This document shows, in pieces, positions 6,214-12,422 of a stretch of 21,792 nucleotides of DNA. Numbering within the stretch: position 1 is the stretch's first letter; each line of letters opens with the position of its first letter. The notes beneath the pieces are model-generated. The model had not been told where the DNA came from. It did not search any database and worked only from the letters and a program-made list of their open reading frames with translations. The position numbers and the translations under genes were made by a program. Source of the stretch: Bacillota bacterium (GTDB lineage Bacteria; Bacillota; Clostridia; Acetivibrionales; Acetivibrionaceae); the NCBI GenBank assembly GCA_023398495.1, contig JAEWSG010000083.1, positions 1 through 21,792 of the forward strand, written 5' to 3'.

Positions 6214-7125
6214 ATGATTGATGTTTGTTTGCTGGGAACAGGAGGGATGATGCCATTGCCGAACAGGTGGCTCACATCTCTTTTAGTAAGATATAACGGA
6301 AGAATGATTCTTATAGACTGCGGTGAAGGAACTCAAATTCCACTTAAAATGGCTGATTGGGGATTAAAGTCAATTGATGCTGTCCTATTTACCCATTATC
6401 ATGCTGATCATGTGGCAGGTTTACCTGGATTCCTTCTTACATTGGGTAATTCGGGAAGAGAGGAGCCCTTAACTTTGATGGGACCTCCAGGAATAAAAGA
6501 AGTGGTTAAAGGTTTAACAGTGATTTCGCCGGAATTGCCCTATGAGTTGAGATTAATTGAACTACCTGGTAGCGAAAATGCTGAAGCATGTATTAGTGAT
6601 ATTTTTATTAGGAGTATACCGGTTGAGCATACCCTTACCTGTCTATCATATTGTGTTGAGATTAAAAGGCAGGGCAAATTTGATGTTGAACGTGCTAAGG
6701 AACTAATGATTCCTGTAAGCTACTGGAATAGTCTGCAGAAAGGTGAGAAAATAACACTGGGTAACACAGTTATTACTCCTGAAATGGTTTTAGGCAAACC
6801 CAGAAAAGGAATTAAGATTTGTTATTGTACAGATACAAGGCCGTCAGATGAATTGGCAGAGTTTATTAAAGACTCTGACCTCTTTATTTGTGAAGGTATG
6901 TATGGGGATGAGAATGACACTGGTAAAGCCGAGCAAAAAAAGCATATGATGTTTTCGGAAGCGGGACAGCTTGCCAAACAAGGAAATGTAGGGGAACTGT
7001 GGCTTACTCATTATAGTCCGTCACTTACAGAACCGGAGAAATACATTGAGGCTGTGAGGACAATTTTTGCAAATGCAGTTGAAGGAAGAGATTTACTGAC
7101 AAAAACAATAAAGTATAAAGATTAA
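6214..7125 (+). CDS. rnz: Ribonuclease Z, metallo-beta-lactamase fold (303 aa)
   Basis: Probable tRNA 3' endonuclease, which removes 3' trailers from precursor tRNAs. The metallo-beta-lactamase core is complete: FLGTG-like opening LLGTGG (6-11), IDCGEGTQ (34-41, characteristic of RNase Z), the zinc motif HYHADH (61-66) followed by VAGLPG as in RNase Z (GLPG), a further histidine near 139 (VEHTLTC), the aspartate in YCTDTRPS, and the final histidine in LTHYSPS. The length matches the short bacterial form. I chose the ATG at 6214 because GGAGGAG (6201-6207) lies six bases upstream; an ATG at 6199 precedes that site. It has no operon partners. A housekeeping role is likely, though other MBL phosphodiesterases share much of this motif set. 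Confidence 0.87.
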   Translation: MIDVCLLGTGGMMPLPNRWLTSLLVRYNGRMILIDCGEGTQIPLKMADWGLKSIDAVLFTHYHADHVAGLPGFLLTLGNSGREEPLTLMGPPGIKEVVKGLTVISPELPYELRLIELPGSENAEACISDIFIRSIPVEHTLTCLSYCVEIKRQGKFDVERAKELMIPVSYWNSLQKGEKITLGNTVITPEMVLGKPRKGIKICYCTDTRPSDELAEFIKDSDLFICEGMYGDENDTGKAEQKKHMMFSEAGQLAKQGNVGELWLTHYSPSLTEPEKYIEAVRTIFANAVEGRDLLTKTIKYKD

Positions 7126-7176
7126 AAGAGTTAATCGAAGTGTGGCAAAAATAATTATGCAATAATAAAATTCGTA

Positions 7177-7205
7177 TTGACATGGTGATTAGATATTAAT
7201 ATAAA
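7177..7205 (+). promoter_or_regulatory. Near-consensus sigma-A promoter before the NUDIX remnant
   Basis: TTGACA (7177-7182), a 17-base spacer and TATAAA (7200-7205). This is the best housekeeping promoter match in the window, yet it now drives only a broken gene. Confidence 0.75.
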
Positions 7206-7232
7206 TGATATTAACAAAGTGTTATAAATAGG

Positions 7233-7484
7233 ATGTTGGTAACGCTATTTTACTTTCTGTATAGGATAGGTAATAATTTGAACGAGATATTGAGAAATAG
7301 ACAAGGTTTAACAGAGGTAGAGTTTCTGGAAAAATACGATCCAAGTATGTTTGAAAGACCATCGGTTACTGTAGATATGTTGATTTTTACTGTAGTAAAC
7401 GAAGAGGAAGAAAATTATCGAAAGCTGCCGGAAAAAGCTCTGAAACTCCTTGCGGTAAAAAGAGGAGATCACCCCTTTAATAGT
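7233..7484 (+). pseudogene. NUDIX hydrolase, 5' fragment only
   Basis: From about 7278 the frame reads LNEILRNRQGLTEVEFLEKY, then PSMFERPSVTVDMLIFTV, EEEENYRKLPEKALKLLAVK and RGDHPF. This is the N-terminal part of a NUDIX family seen in Clostridia, in which RGDHPF normally runs on into W-ALPGGF and the Nudix box. Here homology stops at about 7484. The frame stays open to 7742, but the rest is unrelated and lies antisense to the SLH protein gene. The catalytic GX5EX7REUXEEXGU box is wholly absent, so the product cannot be an active hydrolase. The start is uncertain: ATG at 7233 or TTG at 7278. A rearrangement that brought in the convergent gene probably removed the 3' part. Confidence 0.72.
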
Positions 7485-7550
7485 TTATTAGCCCAAGTAA
7501 TGGCTGAACCTTCTAGAGAGAAAGAGGCATTACCTCTCCATCCTTGTAGC

Positions 7551-7570
7551 ATAAAACTTGTAAGTTTTAT
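7551..7570 (-). terminator. Inverted repeat downstream of the SLH protein gene
   Basis: ATAAAACTT and AAGTTTTAT flank a two-base centre, about 25 bases past the stop of the minus-strand gene. No strong T-run follows, so it may be a weak terminator or a protein site, or may simply mark the rearrangement border with the NUDIX remnant. Confidence 0.35.
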
Positions 7571-7593
7571 CATAACAAACAGTTTTACAAAAA

Positions 7594-8583
7594 TCACGTC
7601 CAGATTACAATACCCAAGACGCCTACAAGGGAACCATCTGGAGCCGTGCCAACGACAAGAACAGGTATTCCGCAAGAATTCCAAATCTTCTCACCATTTT
7701 GATCTGATTCGGTCCATAAATCGAAGTAATCAGAAATTGTAGACAATGATGGTTCTTTCCCTAGAGTTTTTTTGAATCCTTCAAAATTTGTATTGATCAA
7801 AGAATCAATCACTGGCTTCCCATCCCAATTATCGATGTCCCTGCCCAATACAAGTGCCCTGATATCAAACAGATATTCCAGCATATAGTCAGCTAATGTA
7901 TTCATTTTTGTAGTAACAGTATCACCTTCAGTCAAATTGGATGAACCTCCCATAAGTTCGCAAAAAAAGTTGGAGCAATCATATTGTGTGTTATAATTGT
8001 CTTTTAATAAATTAAGATCAAGTCCAAGCCCTTTGGCTACACCTTTACCATCAGCAGCCAGAAGCAGGTCATCTGCTTTGAGATAGAACGGAAGCAAGTG
8101 CGTATCACCTTCATTATTGCCAAGAAGCATAACGGAAAGCCCATTCGAAAGAGTGCCAATATTTTCAGCTATTTCCTTTCCGGTTAGCTGATTTGAACCA
8201 ATGTTATACCTCATTTGAACTAATTTGGACAGAATAGGGCGAATCTCCCCTAAGATTCCGGTCTGGCTGAGTGTTTCAATATTTTTATATGCCCAGTGCT
8301 TTTCAGATATATCTACAAAACTTGGATTCTCAGGAATTTCCGCTTTGATACCTAGTGCAGAAACCATCATTGTGGCAAATTGTGCCCTTGTCACAAAATC
8401 ATTAGGTCTAAACGTACCGTCGGAGAAACCTTTAATAACACCACGCTCTATCATTTCCTGCACAGCAGAATACGCCCAGTGATTTTGATTAAGATCTGAA
8501 AAAACTTTTTCCTGTGCATTTATGAAAGGAATACTAGCAAACATCATACAGAAAATCAATAAAGCTGCAAAATACTTTTTCAA
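7594..8583 (-). CDS. Secreted SLH-domain protein with possible NuiA-like C-terminal domain (329 aa)
   Basis: A signal peptide (MKKYFAALLIFCMMFASIPF, cut near INAQE) is followed by one full S-layer homology repeat (FSDLNQNHWAYSAVQEMIER through FSDGTFRPNDFVTRAQFATM) and the first half of a second (FVDISEKHWAYKNIETLSQT). SLH repeats anchor proteins to pyruvylated cell-wall polymers; three are usual, so one and a half is few. The remaining 200 residues are not clearly known. The end (PVLVVGTAPDGSLVGVLGIV) and an upstream FF...L segment resemble the nuclease A inhibitor (NuiA-like) fold, as a weak suggestion. The start is TTG at 8583 with GAAGGGA upstream at about ten bases; no ATG fits the signal peptide. 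The gene converges on the NUDIX remnant. The abrupt end of the second SLH repeat (after GIL) may mark an in-frame deletion. Confidence 0.82.
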   Translation of the reverse strand: MKKYFAALLIFCMMFASIPFINAQEKVFSDLNQNHWAYSAVQEMIERGVIKGFSDGTFRPNDFVTRAQFATMMVSALGIKAEIPENPSFVDISEKHWAYKNIETLSQTGILGEIRPILSKLVQMRYNIGSNQLTGKEIAENIGTLSNGLSVMLLGNNEGDTHLLPFYLKADDLLLAADGKGVAKGLGLDLNLLKDNYNTQYDCSNFFCELMGGSSNLTEGDTVTTKMNTLADYMLEYLFDIRALVLGRDIDNWDGKPVIDSLINTNFEGFKKTLGKEPSLSTISDYFDLWTESDQNGEKIWNSCGIPVLVVGTAPDGSLVGVLGIVIWT

Positions 8584-8875
8584 ATAAATCTAATCCCTTC
8601 TATATTAAAAGTTTAAAAAAATAATTTTGATGCTTAAGATAATATTTTCTACCCTACTAATGAGTATTTGTAGACAGATTATCTACTTTCTCCATTATCT
8701 ACCTAAGAAATATTTTCAAGCAATATGATTTTATCATAGAAATAGTCCCTGTACTAGTGACTTAAGTCATTTGTTTTCGGATTACACAATAATATGGAAT
8801 TCTTGATTGGAGATAATATTCATGCGTTAGCAGTGTGTTCTGGGTGTATATTTTTCTTCATATTTGTTATATGCA

Positions 8876-8916
8876 CCCGTGGATTAAAGACCCGTGGATT
8901 AAAGACCCGTGGATTA
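8876..8916 (+). repeat. Tandem 15-bp repeat (2.7 copies)
   Basis: The unit CCCGTGGATTAAAGA occurs at 8876-8890 and 8891-8905, and its first 11 bases recur at 8906-8916. It runs into a second tandem repeat. There are too few copies, and no spacers, for a CRISPR array. Confidence 0.92.
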
Positions 8917-8965
8917 TCATAGATTATCATACATCATTACTTGTCAAATTGTATCATTAATGATA
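8912..8965 (+). promoter_or_regulatory. TATCAT motif cluster with palindrome, possible operator
   Basis: GATTATCATA is repeated in tandem (8912-8921 and 8922-8931), placing TATCAT at 8915 and 8925, one helical turn apart. A perfect 14-bp palindrome, TATCATTAATGATA, follows at 8952-8965. These sit about 170-220 bases before the PurM-like gene. The rest of the 8584-9132 gap holds no gene that I can support. Confidence 0.35.
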
Positions 8966-9132
8966 AGATATCAAAGGTGCATTAAACTGATTCTTGTTGA
9001 GCCGTGGCTTTAGAAGAATATTAAGACTAAAGTTCTAATATAAAGGGCAGCAGATTTTGTTGTTCTATTAGTTATAGAGAAGAAGTCTGTAAGCAAAATT
9101 ATGAAACTGTAATGAGAAAAGGAGTATTTAAC

Positions 9133-10164
9133 ATGAAGGAAACTTTAAAATATGATGTAAATATTGATTTAGCTAATAAAACTAAACAAGAGATGGCAGA
9201 ACATTTAGAAACCAACGATAAAAGGGTACTTAATAAAATTGGAGCATTTTCATCATTATATAATATTAATTTTCCTGAATATAAAGAACCTGTTCTTGTA
9301 TTGAAGACGGAGGAGCCAGGTTCAAAGCAGCTAATAGCTATGCAATATGATAAGATAGAGAATGTGTGTTATGATATGATTAACCACCTTATTAATGATT
9401 GTATTGTTATGGGTGCAAAGCCGTTAACTGTTCAGGATGCTATAATTTGCGGGAAAATGGACAGTGACATTATAAAAAGATGTGTAAAAACTATGGCTGA
9501 GGCATGTAAAAAACAGGATTGTGTTTTGACAGGAGGAGAGACTTCTGAACAACCTGGAGTAATTGCAGAAGGAACTTATATTCTAACATCAAGTATAGTT
9601 GGGATCGTTGAAAAGAGTGAAATTATTGATGGCTCTAAGATAAAAGAAGGCGATGTTGTACTAGGATTGGAATCTAGCGGAGTTCACACAAATGGCTATA
9701 CTTTAGTAAGATCAATAATGAATAAATATCCGAATATAAAAGAGAAGAATGTAGATGGAAGGAACTTTATAGACGCTATACTAGAGCCTCACAGGTGCTA
9801 TTATAATACACTTAAGGGCTTGTTTGGCAGAGGGATTGTAACAGGACTTGCACACATAACTGGCGGTGGCATAAAAGAAAATCTTAATAGGATATTGCCA
9901 AACAATGTAGATGCAGAAGTAGACCTTTCAAAGTATGTTATCAGTGATTTGTTTAAGACCTTAAAATATGTTGGAAATATAGATGATGGTGAAATGCTGA
10001 GAACATTTAATATGGGTGTTGGTCTGGCGGTAGTTGCCGACGAAAAGGATAAAGGCGAAATCATTAAACATTGTAAGGAGCAAGGAGTTTGTTGTTTTGA
10101 AATAGGAAAAATAGTTAAAGGAAATGGGAAAGTTAATACTATTGGTAATTTTATTTGGGACTAA
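9133..10164 (+). CDS. Divergent PurM-family (AIR synthase-like) protein (343 aa)
   Basis: PurM/SelD-type ATP-grasp-independent fold. True PurM makes aminoimidazole ribonucleotide from formylglycinamidine ribonucleotide and ATP. Recognisable parts are the opening YDVNIDLANKTKQEM, IGAFSSLYNI, the ND pair (88-89) with GAKPL, GGETSEQPG (134-142), VGIVEKSEIIDGSKIKEGD, SSGVHTNGYTLVR and, late, AHITGGGIKENLNRILP. The loop that normally reads DGVGTK reads EEPGSK (about 60-65), so the Mg-ATP aspartate is replaced. This suggests a changed substrate or metal site, or a separate subfamily. The ATG at 9133 has AGGAG eight bases upstream; an ATG at 9112 precedes that site. A strong terminator follows. No other purine genes are present, which argues against an ordinary purine operon. 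Its role beside the HisG-like operon is inference. Confidence 0.8.
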   Translation: MKETLKYDVNIDLANKTKQEMAEHLETNDKRVLNKIGAFSSLYNINFPEYKEPVLVLKTEEPGSKQLIAMQYDKIENVCYDMINHLINDCIVMGAKPLTVQDAIICGKMDSDIIKRCVKTMAEACKKQDCVLTGGETSEQPGVIAEGTYILTSSIVGIVEKSEIIDGSKIKEGDVVLGLESSGVHTNGYTLVRSIMNKYPNIKEKNVDGRNFIDAILEPHRCYYNTLKGLFGRGIVTGLAHITGGGIKENLNRILPNNVDAEVDLSKYVISDLFKTLKYVGNIDDGEMLRTFNMGVGLAVVADEKDKGEIIKHCKEQGVCCFEIGKIVKGNGKVNTIGNFIWD

Positions 10165-10184
10165 CGAATAGTAACAGAATGTAA

Positions 10185-10227
10185 ACGGACCCATGGCAGA
10201 GGTTTTATAGCTATGGGTCCGTTTTTT
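10185..10227 (+). terminator. Strong rho-independent terminator after the PurM-like gene
   Basis: ACGGACCCAT (10185-10194) pairs perfectly with ATGGGTCCGT (10213-10222), followed by a T-run. It isolates the PurM-like gene from the operon beginning at 10495. Confidence 0.93.
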
Positions 10228-10291
10228 GTTATATCATTTTTCCATTTGAAACCTTAAGGGTTCAAAGTTAACGGGACACCATCTACACTTC

Positions 10292-10320
10292 TTGACATTT
10301 ATCCAAATTAGTTTTATGGT
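10292..10320 (+). promoter_or_regulatory. Sigma-A promoter P1 of the sugar/nucleotide operon
   Basis: TTGACA (10292-10297), a 17-base spacer and TATGGT (10315-10320). The start point would fall near 10327, inside the first Spo0A-like box, so Spo0A binding there should block it. Confidence 0.55.
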
Positions 10321-10323
10321 AAA

Positions 10324-10354
10324 TTGTCAAAATATACGATATGTTGTCGAAATA
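10324..10354 (+). promoter_or_regulatory. Two Spo0A-box-like sites, 20 bp apart
   Basis: TTGTCAAAATA (10324-10334) and TTGTCGAAATA (10344-10354) are in direct orientation with exactly 20 bp (two helical turns) between their starts. The second contains the canonical 0A box TGTCGAA; the first differs at one base. They lie between promoter P1 and the extended -10 of P2. A similar TTGTCAAAT lies at 8941, before the PurM-like gene. Confidence 0.5.
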
Positions 10355-10383
10355 CTGATTAATTCAAAGATTATTGATATAAT
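10355..10383 (+). promoter_or_regulatory. Extended -10 promoter P2 of the operon, next to the 0A boxes
   Basis: TGATATAAT gives an extended -10 with TATAAT at 10378-10383. The -35 region, 17 bases before (10355-10360, CTGATT), is poor and directly abuts the second 0A-like box. A weak -35 with adjoining 0A boxes is the layout of Spo0A-activated sigma-A promoters. The leader to the first ATG would be about 105 bases. Confidence 0.5.
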
Positions 10384-10494
10384 TCTGCATTGTAACAAGA
10401 TAAAGAATGAAAGTTTTATACAAAACATGAACTTTGAAACATTAATACTGGTGTAAAAATCTTAGCTAATAAGTTATATTAAGGAGTATTTGGA

Positions 10495-11370
10495 ATGGAT
10501 AATAAATACAAAGTGAGTATAATAATACCAACTTATAATCGTAGTCATTTGTTAACATTGACTTTAAATTCATTTTATAAACAATCAGTCCCAAAGGAGG
10601 ATTTCGAAATAATCGTAGTAGATGATGGCTCTACTGATAATACCAAAGATGTAGTCACAGAGTTTTCAACGATTCTAAATATTAAATACTTTTATCAGGA
10701 GAAAAATGGATTTAGGGCTGCTGCAGCGAGAAACAAAGGAATAATTAATTCTGAAGGAGATATTTGTGTTTTTGTAGACAGTGGAATATTAGTTGGAAGC
10801 AATGCAATCGAAGAAAACATAAAGTGTCACAATTCCCAGAAAGAAAAGGCAGTAATGGGATATATTTATGGTTTTGATGAATGCAATGAACATGAAAAAT
10901 ACTTGCTGGATTTAAATATTGATTCTTTCAATGTTGATCAATATTTTGAAAAACTTCAAAACGATAAGATATCGGATTATAGAGAACCGGTATATGAAGA
11001 AATCGGGGATGATTTAACCGTTTGGCCTGCACCTTGGTCTATTTTTTGGACTGCCTATGTATCTGTTAAAAGAGAAACGCTCATAAGGGTTGGAATGTTT
11101 GATGAAAGTTTTACCACTTGGGGATGCGAAGATACAGATCTAGGACTTGCTTTATATACAAATGGTGTTCAAATAATTCTGGAGCGTAATCTAAAATGTA
11201 TTCATTATCCCCACGAAAAATATAGACCTGCAGTTGGTGAAGATTCAATATATAATAAGAAAATGTACTTGCACAAAAAATATAATTTGAAATCTACTGA
11301 GTTGGCTTTAACAGTACCAAGTCGTAAACTAAATCAGTTAATGCTTAAAGCTGAAAAATCATTGATATAG
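10495..11370 (+). CDS. GT2-family glycosyltransferase (291 aa)
   Basis: GT-A fold, family 2 glycosyltransferase, which transfers a sugar from a nucleotide-sugar donor. The N-terminal motif VSIIIPTYNRSHLL is followed by VVDDGSTDNT (about 41-50) and RAAAARNKGI. The usual DXD site appears as FVDSG, so the metal-binding motif is weak or altered. The C-terminal half has TTWGCEDTDLGLALYTNG, the ED-containing signature of galactosyltransferase-like (Glyco_transf_7C) members, where the aspartate/glutamate is the likely catalytic base. There is no membrane segment, so it is cytosolic. The ATG at 10495 has AAGGAG eight bases upstream. It is the first gene of the operon behind P1/P2. Donor and acceptor are unknown; the context suggests a phosphoribosylated or heptulose-derived small molecule. 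Confidence 0.86.
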   Translation: MDNKYKVSIIIPTYNRSHLLTLTLNSFYKQSVPKEDFEIIVVDDGSTDNTKDVVTEFSTILNIKYFYQEKNGFRAAAARNKGIINSEGDICVFVDSGILVGSNAIEENIKCHNSQKEKAVMGYIYGFDECNEHEKYLLDLNIDSFNVDQYFEKLQNDKISDYREPVYEEIGDDLTVWPAPWSIFWTAYVSVKRETLIRVGMFDESFTTWGCEDTDLGLALYTNGVQIILERNLKCIHYPHEKYRPAVGEDSIYNKKMYLHKKYNLKSTELALTVPSRKLNQLMLKAEKSLI

Positions 11371-11458
11371 TTTAATAAAGTTGTAAAAGAAGATAGGACA
11401 TTTTGGCTTATAGACATCAGAAATTCCATTATTATAGTGATATAGGGGGAAAATTAAG

Positions 11459-11827
11459 ATGGATTTGGTAACCAATAAAATTAATGATATTCAAGAATTG
11501 TGCTTGGATATATATGGAAGATATGATATAGATAAATCTATGTTATGGATGGCAGAAGAGTTTGGAGAGGTAATCGCTGCAATTAGAAAAGGAAAGAGCA
11601 AAAACGATATATGTGGGGAAATAGGTGATTTGACAGCATGGATAATATCAATTTGTAATATATTGAATATTGAACTGTCTTCAGCTATAAAAGCCACTAT
11701 TCAAAAAGAAATGAACAGGCAGCTCAGGGCTTATGGAAAGTTGAAATATGCACAGTCAGAAGAGAGAGAAAAACTACTATTAGATATGTTACATAGTATA
11801 GAAAATGAGAGGGATAAAATTGGTTAA
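11459..11827 (+). CDS. MazG-like nucleotide pyrophosphohydrolase (122 aa)
   Basis: All-alpha NTP pyrophosphohydrolase of the MazG/HisE superfamily, which cleaves a nucleoside triphosphate (or phosphoribosyl-ATP) to the monophosphate form and pyrophosphate. The metal-binding pattern EExxE...ExxD is clear: EEFGE (33-37) and EIGD (54-57), with helix DLTAWIISICNILNIEL after it. The length fits a single-domain MazG-like or HisE-like protein. The ATG has GGGGGG upstream. Its 3' end overlaps the HisG-like gene by eight bases when the TTG start at 11820 is used. That coupling parallels the HisG-HisE succession of histidine synthesis, where HisE trims phosphoribosyl-ATP, so a HisE-like role on the next enzyme's product is a reasonable inference. 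House-cleaning of nucleotides is the alternative. Confidence 0.82.
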   Translation: MDLVTNKINDIQELCLDIYGRYDIDKSMLWMAEEFGEVIAAIRKGKSKNDICGEIGDLTAWIISICNILNIELSSAIKATIQKEMNRQLRAYGKLKYAQSEEREKLLLDMLHSIENERDKIG

Positions 11828-12416
11828 AATAGGATTGCCCAAAGGTGTTGTAAAAAGTAAATCTCTTGAGTTAATAGAAGAGTTATTGGGTATAAAGGCG
11901 GATAAAAACAGGCTTAACTTCAGTAAAGATGATGTTAATATTTATTTACTTAAACACAGGGATATCCCTAAATTAATTGAAAGAGGAAAAATAGACGTAG
12001 GTATTACTTCTTTAGAATGGATTGAAGAGACTGAAAGTTATGTTGAAATATTACAGGAACTAGACTGGTGCGATACACGTATAAGTTTAATTAGTTCAAA
12101 AGAAAATTCTGTATTGGATAGTGATCGTACTATACATTGCATAACTGAGTTTCCGAATATATCAAAAAAGTTTTTTGAAGCCAATAAGAAAACCAATGTA
12201 AAAATAGAGCTTATATCAGGTTCTTCTGAAGCACTTGTGCCTAGTTTATACAATTGCTGTGTAGATTGTGTTGAAACAGGGAGTACATTGAAAGTTCATA
12301 ATCTTTATGAAGAACATATTATACTGAAATCTAAAGTTGTGCTTGTAACCCGCATAAACAATAGTAACAGTATGGATATTATAGAAAGGATTACGAAGAT
12401 TATAAGGAATAGCTGA
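11820..12416 (+). CDS. HisG-like (short form) phosphoribosyltransferase (198 aa)
   Basis: Matches the catalytic part of short-form ATP phosphoribosyltransferase (HisG_S), which joins PRPP to N1 of ATP. Visible signatures are IGLPKG at the start, LLKHRDIPKLIERGKIDVGI (residues 43-62), ITEFPNISKKFF, LISGSSEALVPSL, and the PRPP loop VETGSTLK (151-158) followed by HNL. The C-terminal regulatory domain of long HisG is absent. Short forms normally need HisZ, which is not in this window, nor are other his genes, so ordinary histidine synthesis is unlikely. I prefer the TTG at 11820 because AGAGGGAT lies directly upstream and the protein then starts at the family's usual point; an ATG at 11805 is in frame. 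HisG homologs are known in nucleoside antibiotic pathways such as pentostatin (PenA), a useful precedent. Confidence 0.84.
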   Translation: MVKIGLPKGVVKSKSLELIEELLGIKADKNRLNFSKDDVNIYLLKHRDIPKLIERGKIDVGITSLEWIEETESYVEILQELDWCDTRISLISSKENSVLDSDRTIHCITEFPNISKKFFEANKKTNVKIELISGSSEALVPSLYNCCVDCVETGSTLKVHNLYEEHIILKSKVVLVTRINNSNSMDIIERITKIIRNS

Positions 12417-12422
12417 AACTAT

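Noticed and set aside
7485..7742. Downstream half of the NUDIX frame as real coding sequence
   Set aside because: No NUDIX similarity after RGDHPF, no Nudix box, and the stretch is antisense to the end of the SLH protein gene.
8876..8931. Short tandem repeats as a CRISPR array
   Set aside because: Units are 15 and 10 bases, directly adjacent with no spacers, and only two to three copies exist; no cas gene is present.
11805..12416. Ordinary histidine operon member (hisG)
   Set aside because: No HisZ or other his genes nearby; the neighbours are transketolase, aldolase and a bisphosphatase. No gene symbol was given for this reason.
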